A stretch of 64,000 nt of DNA. Source: Noviherbaspirillum soli (GTDB lineage Bacteria; Pseudomonadota; Gammaproteobacteria; Burkholderiales; Burkholderiaceae_D). Positions within the stretch are counted from its first letter, which is position 1. Each line of letters starts with the position of its first letter. Below are positions 1 to 9,730 of the stretch, piece after piece. The stretch spans positions 46,599 to 110,598 of the forward strand of contig NZ_JACYOX010000017.1 in NCBI RefSeq assembly GCF_015352955.1. The letters are read 5' to 3'. The translations under genes and the position numbers were made by a program. The notes beneath the pieces are model-generated. The model saw only the letters and a list, made by a program, of their open reading frames with translations. It made no database searches and had not been told where the DNA came from.

Positions 1-1
1 C

Positions 2-505
2 GGCTTCCTGCTGTGGTACACCGTGAGCCGCGACGCAGCCGAGATCCAGCCGCTGGTGCCGGCACTGCAGAGCTGGTGGATGAAGATCCATGTGCCGGCC
101 AACTTCATCGGCTACGGCACCTTCGCGCTGGCCGCCATGGTTGGCACGGCCTATCTGTGCAAGTCGCACGGCATCCTGGCCGACCGTCTGCCGGCGCTGG
201 AACTGCTGGACGACGTGATGTACAAGGCAATCGCGGTCGGTTTTGCCTTCTTCACCATTGCCACCATACTGGGCGGCCTGTGGGCCGCGGAGGCCTGGGG
301 CGGCTACTGGTCCTGGGACCCGAAGGAAACCTGGGCCCTGATCGTCTGGCTCAATTACGCCGCCTGGCTGCACATGCGTTTGATGAAGGGCCTGCGCGGA
401 CAAATTGCCGCCTGGTGGGCATTGGTCGGCTTGCTGGTCACCACCTTTGCTTTCCTGGGTGTGAACATGTTCCTGTCGGGCCTGCATTCCTACGGCCAGT
501 TGTAA
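2..505 (+). CDS. ccsB: Cytochrome c biogenesis protein CcsB/ResC type, C-terminal part
   Basis: The frame is open from base 2 to the TAA at 503-505, so the N-terminal part lies before the window. The 167 visible residues hold about four hydrophobic segments and the tryptophan-rich haem-handling motif WGGYWSWDPKE, the signature of the CcsA/CcsB/CcmC/CcmF haem-handling family. Conserved histidines flank it (KIHVP before, WLHM after). System II proteins of this kind, with a ResB partner, move haem across the inner membrane and attach it to apocytochromes c. The partner gene would be expected just upstream and cannot be seen. The msrP gene follows about 90 bases downstream on the same strand. Confidence 0.9.
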   Translation, partial: GFLLWYTVSRDAAEIQPLVPALQSWWMKIHVPANFIGYGTFALAAMVGTAYLCKSHGILADRLPALELLDDVMYKAIAVGFAFFTIATILGGLWAAEAWGGYWSWDPKETWALIVWLNYAAWLHMRLMKGLRGQIAAWWALVGLLVTTFAFLGVNMFLSGLHSYGQL

Positions 506-593
506 CCCCTGACTGAGGCCAACCGGCGTACAACGCGTGCGCCGGTTTTGGTGTACTGTTCTCCAGTCAATTCATGCACTCTGGAGCAACACC

Positions 594-1568
594 ATGCTGA
601 TCAAACGCGGCCCCAACGGCATCGACCTGCCGTACGCATCCGAAATCACACCCCGTCATGTCTTCGAATCCCGGCGCCGGTTTGTCCAGCAACTTGCGCT
701 CGGCACCATTGCCGGCGGCGCCCTGCTGGAAATGGCGACCCGCGAAGCCTTCGCGCAAGGCGCCCAGAAGCTTGCGGCCAAGCCCAATCCCGCTTTCGTC
801 GTGATGGACAAGCCCACCAGCTACAAGGACGCCACCACCTACAACAACTTCTATGAATTCGGCACCGACAAGAGCGACCCGGCCCGCTATGCCGGATCGC
901 TCAAGCCGCGGCCATGGACCATCGCCATCGAAGGCGAGGTCAACAAGCCGATGACGCTCGACATCGACAGCCTGATGAAGCTGGCCCCTCTCGAAGAGCG
1001 CATCTACCGGCTGCGCTGCGTGGAAGGCTGGTCCATGGTCGTGCCGTGGGTCGGCTTTTCCCTGTCGGAGCTGATCAAAAAGGTCGAGCCGACCGGCAAC
1101 GCGAAGTTCGTCGAATTCGTCACCCTGGCAGACAAGGCACAGATGCCCGGCCTCTCGAGCCCCGTGCTGAAATGGCCTTATGTGGAAGGCCTGCGCATGG
1201 ACGAAGCCAATCATCCGCTGACGCTGCTGACAGTGGGCATGTATGGCGAAGTGCTGCCGAACCAGAACGGCGCGCCGGTGCGCATCGTGGTGCCGTGGAA
1301 GTATGGCTTCAAGTCCGCCAAGTCCATCGTCAAGATCCGCTTCACCAGCAGCCAGCCGAAAACGGCATGGAATGTATCGGCGCCTTCGGAGTACGGCTTT
1401 TACTCCAACGTCAATCCGGATGTGGACCATCCGCGCTGGTCGCAGGCCAGCGAGCGGCGCATCGGGGAAGACGGCCTGTTCGCCAAGAAGCGCAAGACGC
1501 TGATGTTCAATGGCTATAGCGAGGTGGCCAGCCTGTACACCGGCATGGACCTGAAGAAGCAGTTCTGA
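594..1568 (+). CDS. msrP: MsrP, periplasmic methionine sulfoxide reductase catalytic subunit
   Basis: Molybdopterin enzyme of the sulfite oxidase fold that repairs oxidised methionines in periplasmic proteins. The first 55 residues contain a twin-arginine signal (RRRF at 27-30 followed by a hydrophobic stretch ending in AFA), as expected for Tat export of a cofactor-loaded protein. Cys142 in the LRCVEGW motif is the likely molybdenum ligand. A GTG at 537 is in frame, but the ATG at 594 has GGAG a few bases upstream and gives the usual family length (324 aa). The stop overlaps the msrQ start by one base (TGATG), so the two subunits are translationally coupled. Confidence 0.95.
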   Translation: MLIKRGPNGIDLPYASEITPRHVFESRRRFVQQLALGTIAGGALLEMATREAFAQGAQKLAAKPNPAFVVMDKPTSYKDATTYNNFYEFGTDKSDPARYAGSLKPRPWTIAIEGEVNKPMTLDIDSLMKLAPLEERIYRLRCVEGWSMVVPWVGFSLSELIKKVEPTGNAKFVEFVTLADKAQMPGLSSPVLKWPYVEGLRMDEANHPLTLLTVGMYGEVLPNQNGAPVRIVVPWKYGFKSAKSIVKIRFTSSQPKTAWNVSAPSEYGFYSNVNPDVDHPRWSQASERRIGEDGLFAKKRKTLMFNGYSEVASLYTGMDLKKQF

Positions 1569-2212
1569 TGGCTACCGCGCTTGCCAGCCTGGATGCCAGG
1601 CAGCTGAAGCTGCTGAAAGGCGTGCTGTTCATTGCCGCCTGTATGCCTTTCCTGCGTCTGGTGATCTTCACCTTCACCGACCAACTGGGTGCCAATCCGG
1701 TCGAGTTCATCACCCGAAACACCGGCGACTGGACGCTGTATTTCCTCTGCATCACGCTGGCTGTCACCCCCTTGCGGCGTTTCACCGGCTGGAACTGGCT
1801 GGTGCGCCTGCGCCGCATGCTGGGCCTGTTCGCCTTCTTTTATGTATCGCTGCACTTCCTGACCTTCCTCTGGTTCGATCATTTCTTCGATGTCGCGGAA
1901 ATGCTGAAGGATGTGGTCAAACGGCCCTTCATCACGGTGGGCTTCGGCGCTTTCCTGCTGCTGATCCCGCTGGCGGCAACCAGCACCAATGCGATGATCA
2001 AGCGCCTTGGCGGCAAGCGCTGGCAGTTGCTGCACCGGCTGATCTATCTGATCGCGCCGCTGGGCATACTGCATTACTGGTGGATGAAGGCGGGCAAGAA
2101 TGATTTTTCGCAGCCCATCCTGTTCGGGCTGATCGTGGCGGCTCTGCTGCTGCTGCGCCTGTATTGGCGATTCATGCAAGGGCAGGGCGTGCGCGCCCGA
2201 GCCGCTGGCTAA
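1568..2212 (+). CDS. msrQ: MsrQ, haem-binding membrane subunit of the MsrPQ system
   Basis: 214-residue integral membrane protein with about six hydrophobic segments, of the ferric reductase-like transmembrane family. It passes electrons from the respiratory chain or flavin reductases to periplasmic MsrP. Candidate haem ligands are the histidines in YVSLHFLTF and in LLHRLIYLIAPLGILHYWW. The start codon overlaps the msrP stop. The 3' end faces lysA, which is on the opposite strand 63 bases away. Confidence 0.93.
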   Translation: MATALASLDARQLKLLKGVLFIAACMPFLRLVIFTFTDQLGANPVEFITRNTGDWTLYFLCITLAVTPLRRFTGWNWLVRLRRMLGLFAFFYVSLHFLTFLWFDHFFDVAEMLKDVVKRPFITVGFGAFLLLIPLAATSTNAMIKRLGGKRWQLLHRLIYLIAPLGILHYWWMKAGKNDFSQPILFGLIVAALLLLRLYWRFMQGQGVRARAAG

Positions 2213-2275
2213 CGCTGCGCCATCCCGGCGCGCAACCGGCATCGCAAGCCGCGCACCGCAACGGGCATGGCAGGC

Positions 2276-3559
2276 TCAGGGCAGCATGGACTCCAGCGCG
2301 AACAGATCGGCCGGATTCTCGCGCTTGCGCACCAGATGCACCTGGTCGCCGTCCACCATGACTTCGGCAGCGCGTCCGCGGGTATTGTAGTTCGATGCCA
2401 TCGTCATGCCATAAGCGCCGGCCGACATGATGGCCAACAGGTCACCGCTTTCGATGGCCAGCGAGCGCGAACGGGCCAGCCAGTCGCCTGATTCGCAGAC
2501 CGGGCCCACCACGTCATAGATCCTGGCTTCCTCAGCACGCTGCGTCACCTGCTTGACGCCATGCCAGGCTTCATACATCGCGGGACGCATCAGGTCGTTC
2601 ATTGCCGCATCGACGATCGCGAAGTTCTTGCTTGCGCCATGTTTGAGATACTGGACTTCGGTCACCAGCACGCCAGCATTGCCAACGATGGAGCGGCCCG
2701 GCTCGAACAGCACCTTGATGGGCTTGCCCTGATGCTTCGCGTCGCGCCAGGCATTGATGCGCGCGAATAGCCGGCCCAGATAATCGCCAACCGCAACCGG
2801 CTGCTCTTCGTCATAGGTAATGCCCAGGCCGCCGCCGATGTCCAGGTGATGCAGCGGTATGCCCAGCGCTTCGAGCTGGTCGACCAGTTCGATCACCTTG
2901 TCCAGCGCCTCCAGCAGCGGCGCATCGTCCAGCAGCTGCGAGCCGATATGGCAGTCGATGCCGACCACGTGCAGATTCTCCAGGCTTGCCGCGACCTGGT
3001 AGGTCGACAGCGTATCCTCGTACGCCACGCCAAACTTGTTCTCTTTCAACCCGGTCGAGATGTAGGGATGGGTCTTCGCATCGACGTTGGGATTGACGCG
3101 CAGCGATACCGGCGCTTTCTTGCCCACCTCGGCCGCAACTTCGTTCAGGCGGTGCAGTTCGGGAATGGATTCGACGTTGAAGCACAGGATGTCATGCTCC
3201 AGCGCCAGGCGCATTTCCTCGCGCGACTTGCCGACCCCGGAAAAAATCACCTTGCGCGGATCGCCGCCGGCGGCAATGACCCGCAGCAGTTCGCCGCCCG
3301 ACACGATATCGAAACCCGAGCCCTGCGATGCCAGCAGGCTGAGCACCGCAAGATTGGAATTGGACTTCACCGAATAGCAGACCAAAGCGGCGTCGGCGCC
3401 GCGCGCATGCTGGCGGCACGCCTGCGCATAGGCGGAAAAGTTGTCGATCAGTGCGGCCTTGGAATAGACATAGGCCGGCGTGCCAAAACGCTGGGCGATG
3501 GTTTTCAGTGATACGGCTTCGGCGCAGAACTCGCCGTCGCGATAGGAAAAATGCGGCAT
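2276..3559 (-). CDS. lysA: Diaminopimelate decarboxylase
   Basis: PLP enzyme that decarboxylates meso-diaminopimelate to L-lysine, the last step of lysine synthesis. The 427-residue length is normal. The PLP lysine is Lys65 in CYSVKSNSN; other family motifs are HIGSQL, the glycine-rich DIGGGLGI and the active-site GPVCESGD near residue 355. It lies 12 bases after lptM on the same strand, the common lptM-lysA order in beta- and gammaproteobacteria. No clear ribosome binding site precedes the ATG, so it may depend on coupling with lptM. Confidence 0.96.
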   Translation of the reverse strand: MPHFSYRDGEFCAEAVSLKTIAQRFGTPAYVYSKAALIDNFSAYAQACRQHARGADAALVCYSVKSNSNLAVLSLLASQGSGFDIVSGGELLRVIAAGGDPRKVIFSGVGKSREEMRLALEHDILCFNVESIPELHRLNEVAAEVGKKAPVSLRVNPNVDAKTHPYISTGLKENKFGVAYEDTLSTYQVAASLENLHVVGIDCHIGSQLLDDAPLLEALDKVIELVDQLEALGIPLHHLDIGGGLGITYDEEQPVAVGDYLGRLFARINAWRDAKHQGKPIKVLFEPGRSIVGNAGVLVTEVQYLKHGASKNFAIVDAAMNDLMRPAMYEAWHGVKQVTQRAEEARIYDVVGPVCESGDWLARSRSLAIESGDLLAIMSAGAYGMTMASNYNTRGRAAEVMVDGDQVHLVRKRENPADLFALESMLP

Positions 3560-3571
3560 GGTGAACAGGAG

Positions 3572-3766
3572 TCAGGGGGTAACGGGCTGGGGCGGTGTTG
3601 CGGTGTCGGGCAGGGCCGGCGCCGTGTTGGCCGGACCGGTCTGCCGCGGCGCTGGCTTGACCGGCATGTACAGCGGTCCGGTCTGGCCGCAGCCAGCCAG
3701 CATGACGGCCAGCGCAATCGCACAGGAACCAGGCAAGTGAAACGGGAAGTTCACGATTAGAATCAC
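3572..3766 (-). CDS. lptM: LptM-type small lipoprotein
   Basis: Short lipoprotein: a hydrophobic signal ends in the lipobox LAGC, and the mature protein begins CGQTGPLYMP, the hallmark of the YifL/LptM family that helps mature the LptD translocon in the outer membrane. The rest is a proline/threonine-rich tail ending in PQPVTP. The start is uncertain: a GTG at 3766 and another at 3754 are in frame, and neither has a clear ribosome binding site. It is divergent from cyaY and upstream of lysA. Confidence 0.85.
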   Translation of the reverse strand: MILIVNFPFHLPGSCAIALAVMLAGCGQTGPLYMPVKPAPRQTGPANTAPALPDTATPPQPVTP

Positions 3767-3793
3767 GGGTGAATAAACTTAGCGGAGTGTAGC

Positions 3794-4132
3794 ATGACGG
3801 ATTCAGAATTCCTGGCGCTGGCCGAGGCCACGCTGGACAACATCGAAGGCGCATTCGAGCAAGTCGCTGAAGATACCGACGTCGATATCGAATGCAGCCG
3901 CAGCGGCAATGTGCTGCAGATCGAGTTTGCCGACAATGGCTCCAAGATCATCGTCAACAGCCAGGCGCCGATGAAGGAAATGTGGATCGCGGCGCGTTCC
4001 GGCGGCTTTCATTACCGGCGCGTCGACGACCGCTGGATCAATACCCGCGATGGCTCCGAATTCTATGAAGCGCTGTCGCGCATGGCCAGCGAGCAGGCCG
4101 GCATCCCGGTAACGCTGAAGGATGCCGGCTGA
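3794..4132 (+). CDS. cyaY: Frataxin homologue CyaY
   Basis: 112-residue frataxin-family protein that binds iron and modulates Fe-S cluster assembly on IscU/IscS. The acidic first helix (EATLDNIEGAFEQVAEDTDVDIE), the beta strand GNVLQIEFADNGSKIIVN and the WIAARSGGFHY core are typical. It is divergent from lptM-lysA and convergent with mrcA; only six bases separate the two stop codons, and a small GC palindrome spans the gap. Confidence 0.95.
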   Translation: MTDSEFLALAEATLDNIEGAFEQVAEDTDVDIECSRSGNVLQIEFADNGSKIIVNSQAPMKEMWIAARSGGFHYRRVDDRWINTRDGSEFYEALSRMASEQAGIPVTLKDAG

Positions 4133-4138
4133 GCCGGC

Positions 4139-6502
4139 TCAGAAAAGCTCGTTCTTGACCTCGTCCCGGGTCTTCTCAGGCTCGGTGCCGGCGCCAGCGC
4201 CTGGTCCGGCCACGCCCAGTGCGCCTACGCCGGTCCCGGGCGGGTATTCAGCATAGTAGTAATCGCCGCCTGCGGTGATCAGGCCATCCGGCATGGTCCG
4301 CTCATCCACCGGAACGCTCTTGAGCGCCTTCTGCATATAGCTGATCCAGATCGGCAAGGCCAGGCCGCCGCCGGTTTCCTTGTTGCCCAGGTTGCGCGGC
4401 TGGTCGAAGCCCATCCATGCAATGCCCACCAGCTTGGACTGATAGCCTGCGAACCAGGCGTCGATGGAATCGTTGGTGGTGCCGGTCTTGCCCGCGATGT
4501 CGGGCCGCTTCAGCACCAGCGCCTTGGTGGCGGTACCGTGCTTCACGACGTCTTTCAGCATACTGTCCATGACATAGGCATTGCGCGCATCGATCACCCG
4601 ATTCGCTTCGACGCCGGCGCGGTCCGGCTGCACTTCCGACAGCACCTTGCCGGAGGCGTCGGTGATGCGGGAAATCAGGTAGGGATTGACCTTGTAGCCG
4701 CCATTGGCGAAGACCGCATAGGCGCCAGCCATCTGCAAGGGCGTGACGGCGCCTGCGCCCAGTGCCAGCGTCAGGTAGGCCGGGTTCTTTTCGGCGTCAA
4801 AGCCGAAGCGGGTCGCGTACTCCTGCCCGTACTTGGCGCCGATGCGGTTGAGGATGCGGATCGAGATCATGTTCTTGGACTTGGTCAGGCCCTTGCGCAT
4901 GGTCATCGGACCTTCATACTTGCCGTCATAGTTCTTCGGCTCCCATGCCTGGCCGCCGGTCTGGCCGGCATCGAAGGTGAGCGGCGAGTCGTTGATGATG
5001 GTGGCCGGCGACAGGCCCTTTTCCAGTGAAGCCGAATAGATGAAGGGCTTGAACGACGAGCCGGGCTGGCGCCACGCCTGGGTCACATGATTGAACTTGT
5101 TGCGGCTGAAATCGAAGCCCCCGATCAGGGCGCGGATCGCGCCATCTTCCGTGCTGGCCGATACGAAAGCCGATTCCACCTCGGGCATCTGGGTGATGCT
5201 CCAGGCCTTGCCTTCCTGGATCACGCGGATGATCGCGCCGCGCTTGACGCGCCGGTTGGGCGGCGCCTTGTCGCTCAGCAGATTGCTGGCGAACGCCAGG
5301 CCGGGCCCGGTGATGGTGATCTCCTCGCCATTGGCCAGCACCGCGCGCAGGGTCTTGGGATTGGCGTCCAGCACGACTGCCGCGATCAGGTCGTCGCTGT
5401 CCGGGTGATCCGCCAGCTCGGTCTCGATCGCGTCTTCGGCTTCCTCGCGCGCCGCGGGGATCTCCATGTAACCTTCCGGGCCGCGATAGCCGTGGCGCTT
5501 CTCGTAATCCATCACGCCGCGCCGCAGAGCAATGTAGGCGGCATCCTGGTCGGCCTTGGTGATGGTGGTGAATACATTCAGGCCGCGGGTATAGGTTTCA
5601 TCGCGAAACTGTTCATAGACCATCTGTCGCGTCATTTCTGCGACGTACTCGGCATGAATGCCGAATTCGGTCGTTTCCGACTTGATCCGCAGCTCTTCCG
5701 ATTTCGCCGCTGCATAGGCTTCGTCGCTGATATAACCCAGGTCATGCATGCGCTGCAGGATGTATTGCTGACGCGCCTTGGCCCGCTTCGGATTGACGAC
5801 CGGGTTGTTGGCCGACGGCGCCTTGGGCAGGCCTGCCAGCATGGCCGCCTCGGCCAGGGTGATGTCCGACAGTTTCTTGCCGAAGTAGACCTGCGCTGCG
5901 GAAGCGAAGCCGTAAGCGCGCTGCCCCAGATAGATCTGGTTCATGTAGACCTCTAGGATCTGGTCCTTGCTGAGGTTCTGCTCGATCTTCCATGCCAGCA
6001 GGACTTCATACAGCTTGCGCTTGAGGGTTTGCTCGCTCGACAGGAAGAAGTTGCGCGCCACCTGCTGTGTAATGGTGGACGCGCCCTGCCGCGCACCGCC
6101 GGACAAGTTGTGTATTGCCGCGCGCAGGATACCCACGTAATCAACGCCGCCGTGCTCATAGAAACGGTCGTCCTCGATCGCCAGCACCGCCTGCTTCATC
6201 ACATCCGGGATTTCCTTGAAACGAACGACATTGCGCCTTTCTTCACCGAATTCGCCAATCATCACGTTATCGGCGGTGAAGATGCGCAGCGGGATCTTGG
6301 GACGGTAATCAGTGAGCGTATTAAGTTCAGGCAGATTCGGATATGCCATCGCGAGCATAAAGCCCAGCAATAAAACGCCGATAACAGCAAGGCCTGCGAT
6401 CAACCCCATGGTGCCCAAGGCAAGGCGCGCAAACAGATTCATGCGTGGCTTGGGCGGCGGGGCCTTGCGGGAAGGGGAGCCGGATGTGTTGGGATGGTTC
6501 AT
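4139..6502 (-). CDS. mrcA: Penicillin-binding protein 1A, bifunctional peptidoglycan synthase
   Basis: Class A PBP. A proline-rich cytoplasmic tail (1-20) is followed by one transmembrane helix (about 24-54). The GT51 glycosyltransferase domain has catalytic Glu110 in EDDRFYEHGG, and an OB-like insert follows. The transpeptidase domain has SSFK with nucleophile Ser482, SKN at 542-544 and KTG at 672-674. It polymerises and cross-links murein in the periplasm. The frame stays open to 6610, but the ATG at 6502 gives the usual short tail before the membrane helix; no good ribosome binding site marks either start. It is divergent from the pilMNOPQ operon, the classic arrangement. Confidence 0.95.
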   Translation of the reverse strand: MNHPNTSGSPSRKAPPPKPRMNLFARLALGTMGLIAGLAVIGVLLLGFMLAMAYPNLPELNTLTDYRPKIPLRIFTADNVMIGEFGEERRNVVRFKEIPDVMKQAVLAIEDDRFYEHGGVDYVGILRAAIHNLSGGARQGASTITQQVARNFFLSSEQTLKRKLYEVLLAWKIEQNLSKDQILEVYMNQIYLGQRAYGFASAAQVYFGKKLSDITLAEAAMLAGLPKAPSANNPVVNPKRAKARQQYILQRMHDLGYISDEAYAAAKSEELRIKSETTEFGIHAEYVAEMTRQMVYEQFRDETYTRGLNVFTTITKADQDAAYIALRRGVMDYEKRHGYRGPEGYMEIPAAREEAEDAIETELADHPDSDDLIAAVVLDANPKTLRAVLANGEEITITGPGLAFASNLLSDKAPPNRRVKRGAIIRVIQEGKAWSITQMPEVESAFVSASTEDGAIRALIGGFDFSRNKFNHVTQAWRQPGSSFKPFIYSASLEKGLSPATIINDSPLTFDAGQTGGQAWEPKNYDGKYEGPMTMRKGLTKSKNMISIRILNRIGAKYGQEYATRFGFDAEKNPAYLTLALGAGAVTPLQMAGAYAVFANGGYKVNPYLISRITDASGKVLSEVQPDRAGVEANRVIDARNAYVMDSMLKDVVKHGTATKALVLKRPDIAGKTGTTNDSIDAWFAGYQSKLVGIAWMGFDQPRNLGNKETGGGLALPIWISYMQKALKSVPVDERTMPDGLITAGGDYYYAEYPPGTGVGALGVAGPGAGAGTEPEKTRDEVKNELF

Positions 6503-6747
6503 GCGGGGGGAGGGAAGAAAAGAAGGGGGCGGAGAGAAAAAGCAAGTGCCCATTATAACGGCAGCCTGGTTCCAGGAGCTACCGAGGCCGGCAAATCGCC
6601 ATCCGGGCAATACCCAAGCCTTGCGTGGGGTTTTGGCAACGACAAACAGTGTTACCCTACGGAAATTGCTTTACATCCAGAGATTCTTGTTGCTACGATC
6701 TGCCGACACCCTTTAAATGCGCTAAATACTGGTATTTAAAGGATTTT

Positions 6748-6776
6748 TTGACATGTCCGCTAGTGTAACAAATGTT
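6748..6776 (+). promoter_or_regulatory. Candidate promoter of the pilMNOPQ operon
   Basis: A consensus TTGACA -35 hexamer lies at 6748-6753, followed after 17 bases by AATGTT at 6771-6776, a weak -10. It sits about 60 bases before the chosen pilM start in the AT-rich gap shared with mrcA. The -35 is convincing and the -10 is not. Confidence 0.35.
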
Positions 6777-6837
6777 AGGCAGGCGCACAGATTTCGCGTT
6801 CGCCCAGGAAAATTTTCGGAAAGAAACGCTCTTGGCC

Positions 6838-7911
6838 ATGGACTTTACCTCCTTATTGCAAAAGAAAAACGCTCCCCTGATCGGACTGGACATCAGTTCG
6901 TCCAGTATCAAGCTGGTGGAGTTGTCGGATGCCGGAAAAGGGGTGTTGCGGCTGGAGCGTTACGCCAGCGAGCCGTTGCCGCGCGGTGCGGTCGTTGACG
7001 GCAATATCGACAACATCGAGCAAGTATCGGAAGCCGTCAGGCAGGTTTGGGCAAAAAGCGGCACGCGCGCCAAGCTTGCCGTGCTGGGCATGCCGCCTGC
7101 AGCCGTCATTACCAAGAAAATCGTGCTGCCGGGCGGCCTGTCGGAAGACGAACTCGAGCTTCAGGTGGAAAACGAAGCCAGCCAGTACATTCCGTTTGCG
7201 CTCGAGGAGGTCAGTCTCGATTTCGATGTGATCGGCCCGCTGCCCAATTCCCTGGAAGATGTCGAAGTGCTGCTGGCCGCGTCCCGCAAGGAAAAGGTGG
7301 AGGACAGGGTGGCGGTCGCCGAGGCTGCTGGCCTCAAGCCCAGGATCATGGACATCGAGTCTTATGCAGCACGAGCGGCACTGGAACGCGTCATGCGCCA
7401 GCTGCCTCAAGGCGGGCAGGGGCAGATTGTTGCGCTGTTTCAGATCGGCGCGCAGGTAACCCATATTTCGGTTTTGCTAGACGGCCAGCCGCTGTATGAA
7501 CGCGAGCAACCGTTCGGTGGCAATCAACTGACACAGGAAATCGCGCGCGCTTACGGAATGACCCCGGAGCAGGCGGAGAGCAGCAAGCGTTCCGGCGAAC
7601 TGCCGGAAGGCTACGAGCGCGAACTGCTGGAGCCCTTTCTGGAAAGCGCCGCGGTCGAGGTTACCCGGGCCATCCAGTTCTTCTATACCTCCACCCCCTA
7701 TACCCGTGTCGACCAGATCTACCTGGCCGGCGGCTGTGCCAGCATTCCCGGGCTGGTCGACATCGTCGCCAGCCGCACCAAGGTGTCCACGGCTGTCGTC
7801 AGCCCCTTCCAGGGCATGCAGCTGGGCACCTCGATTCGTGAAAAACAATTGCGCGCCGAAGCGCCGGCATATCTCGTTGCCTGCGGACTGGCCATGCGGA
7901 GGTTTGACTGA
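6838..7911 (+). CDS. pilM: Type IV pilus assembly protein PilM
   Basis: Actin-like (FtsA/SHS2 fold) cytoplasmic ATPase of the type IV pilus alignment complex. The family opening (MDFTSLLQKK, then GLDISSSSIKLVEL), where nucleotide phosphates bind, is intact, as is LAGGCASIPGL near residue 300. The frame continues upstream to 6772, but homologues start at the MDFT position, and GGAAAG lies about 11 bases before this ATG. It binds the cytoplasmic N-terminus of PilN. It is the first gene of pilMNOPQ and overlaps pilN by one base. Confidence 0.95.
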   Translation: MDFTSLLQKKNAPLIGLDISSSSIKLVELSDAGKGVLRLERYASEPLPRGAVVDGNIDNIEQVSEAVRQVWAKSGTRAKLAVLGMPPAAVITKKIVLPGGLSEDELELQVENEASQYIPFALEEVSLDFDVIGPLPNSLEDVEVLLAASRKEKVEDRVAVAEAAGLKPRIMDIESYAARAALERVMRQLPQGGQGQIVALFQIGAQVTHISVLLDGQPLYEREQPFGGNQLTQEIARAYGMTPEQAESSKRSGELPEGYERELLEPFLESAAVEVTRAIQFFYTSTPYTRVDQIYLAGGCASIPGLVDIVASRTKVSTAVVSPFQGMQLGTSIREKQLRAEAPAYLVACGLAMRRFD

Positions 7912-8525
7912 TGGTCAAAATCAACCTGCTTCCCCACAGGGAAGCCCGGCGCAAGGAGCGCAAGACTGCCTTCGTCGCCATGCTGGTCGCGGCGATGTTT
8001 GCCGGCGGCCTGCTGGTGATCGTCGTTGGCGGCGTAATCTCCTCGCGCATCGCCGTCCAGAACGAGCGCAATGAATTCATCCAGGCGGAAAACACCAAGC
8101 TTGATGTGCAGATCAGGGAAATCGCCACCCTGAAGCAGGAAATCGCAGCCCTGAAGGCGCGTCAGCAGGCGGTGGAAGACTTGCAGAGCGACCGCAACCA
8201 GCCCGTGTATCTGATGGACGAACTGGTCAAGCAGGTGCCGGATGGTATCTACCTGCGCGCATTCAAGCAGGCCGGTCAAAAAGTCACGCTCAACGGCCAT
8301 GCGCAGTCGAACGAGCATGTTTCCACGCTGTTGCGCAATCTGGGCAATGTGTCGCCCTGGCTGGAGCAGCCCGAACTGGTGGAGATTCGTGCCGCGACGA
8401 CGGGACAGGGCAAGGATCTGCGCCGGGTATTTGAATTTACCGTGAACGTGGCGATCAAGCGCTCGCCCAAGACCGAAGCTACGCCAGCGATTGTGCCGGT
8501 ATCCGTTGCTTCCAATCGCCCGTAA
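7911..8525 (+). CDS. pilN: Type IV pilus inner-membrane protein PilN
   Basis: 204 residues opening with the conserved cytoplasmic VKINLLPHRE motif that docks into PilM. One transmembrane helix (about 22-45) is followed by a coiled coil and a ferredoxin-like periplasmic domain that pairs with PilO. The ATG overlaps the pilM stop (TGATG). Part of the alignment subcomplex that links the cytoplasmic motor to the PilQ secretin. Confidence 0.95.
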   Translation: MVKINLLPHREARRKERKTAFVAMLVAAMFAGGLLVIVVGGVISSRIAVQNERNEFIQAENTKLDVQIREIATLKQEIAALKARQQAVEDLQSDRNQPVYLMDELVKQVPDGIYLRAFKQAGQKVTLNGHAQSNEHVSTLLRNLGNVSPWLEQPELVEIRAATTGQGKDLRRVFEFTVNVAIKRSPKTEATPAIVPVSVASNRP

Positions 8526-8540
8526 AGCCAGGGACATCAG

Positions 8541-9197
8541 ATGGCAACCATGAAACGCTTCGACATCGCCGCCCAGTTCCAGAACCTGAACGGGCGCCAC
8601 CCTGGACAATGGCCCCTGCTGCCGCGCGCACTGTGTGGCGTGGGCGTGCTGACGGCGGTGCTGGCGCTGGGCTGGTTCTTTTACTGGGATGCGCAACTTG
8701 AAGACCTGAGCCAGGGCGAGAGGCGGGAGCAGGAACTGCGCGACGCCTACAAGAGCAAGGTGCAGCAGGCGGTCAACCTTGATGCGCTGAGAAAGCAGAA
8801 GGAACAGGTCGGCGAATATGTCGCTACCCTGGAAAAGCAGCTGCCCAGCAAGGCGGAAATGGATGCGTTGCTGTCGGACATCAATCAGGCGGGCCTAGGG
8901 CGTGGCCTGCAGTTTGAATTGTTCAAGCCCGGGCAAGTCGTGGTGAAGGACTACTACGCCGAACTGCCCATCGATATCAAGATCACCGGCAACTACCACG
9001 ATGTCGCCGCCTTCACCAGCGACATTGCCAACCTGCCACGCATCGTCACCCTGAATAACCTGAGCCTGGCCACGGGCAAGGACAACAACATGTTGAGCAT
9101 GGAAGCGGTGGCCAAGACATTCCGCTACCTGGACAAGGAAGAACTGGCTGCGCAGCGCAAGGCCGAAGCGGACGCCAAGAAGGGAGCGAAGAAATGA
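8541..9197 (+). CDS. pilO: Type IV pilus inner-membrane protein PilO
   Basis: 218-residue bitopic protein: short cytoplasmic tail, one transmembrane helix (about 30-50), a coiled coil (QGERREQELRDAYKSKVQQA) and a periplasmic ferredoxin-like domain that dimerises with PilN. AGGGA precedes the ATG at a good distance. The stop overlaps the pilP start by four bases (ATGA). Confidence 0.95.
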   Translation: MATMKRFDIAAQFQNLNGRHPGQWPLLPRALCGVGVLTAVLALGWFFYWDAQLEDLSQGERREQELRDAYKSKVQQAVNLDALRKQKEQVGEYVATLEKQLPSKAEMDALLSDINQAGLGRGLQFELFKPGQVVVKDYYAELPIDIKITGNYHDVAAFTSDIANLPRIVTLNNLSLATGKDNNMLSMEAVAKTFRYLDKEELAAQRKAEADAKKGAKK

Positions 9198-9730
9198 CGC
9201 TACTGCGGATAGGGCGGGCGCTTTGCTGCTGCCTGTTGCCTTCCATGCTGGCCGCATGCGGCGATGGCGGCATTGCCGAAGTCAGGCAATGGATGGATGA
9301 AACCCGCCGGCAGGCCCGGGTGGTGGTGCCGAAGCTGGCCGAGCCCAAGAAATTCATTCCGTTCACGTATGCCGGCAGAAGCGCAACAGATCCCTATAGC
9401 CCGGCCAAGTTCATCAATGCGCCGCCGGCCGCCGGGACCGGCGGTTCTTTCAAGCCCAATCTTGACCGTCGGCGCGAAGCGCTGGAGTCCTACCCGCTGG
9501 ACAACTTGAAAATGGTGGGCACGCTGCAGAAACAAGGGGCGAGTTTTGTACTGGTACAGGCAGACCGCACCGTATTCCAGGCCAGGGTTGGCAACTACAT
9601 CGGTCAGAACATGGGCCAGATCACCAAAATTACCGACAGCGAAGTGGAACTGAAGGAAGTCGTACAGGACGCGTCCGGCGAATGGGTCGAGCGCACAGCC
9701 AAGCTGGAGCTGCAGGAGAACAAAAAATGA
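9194..9730 (+). CDS. pilP: Type IV pilus lipoprotein PilP
   Basis: 178-residue lipoprotein. The signal peptide ends with lipobox LAAC (Cys22). A disordered linker and a C-terminal homology-region beta domain (LDNLKMVGTLQKQG onward) follow; this domain binds the N0 region of PilQ. It tethers the PilNO complex to the secretin. It overlaps pilO by four bases, and its stop overlaps the pilQ start (ATGA at 9727-9730). Confidence 0.95.
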   Translation: MTLLRIGRALCCCLLPSMLAACGDGGIAEVRQWMDETRRQARVVVPKLAEPKKFIPFTYAGRSATDPYSPAKFINAPPAAGTGGSFKPNLDRRREALESYPLDNLKMVGTLQKQGASFVLVQADRTVFQARVGNYIGQNMGQITKITDSEVELKEVVQDASGEWVERTAKLELQENKK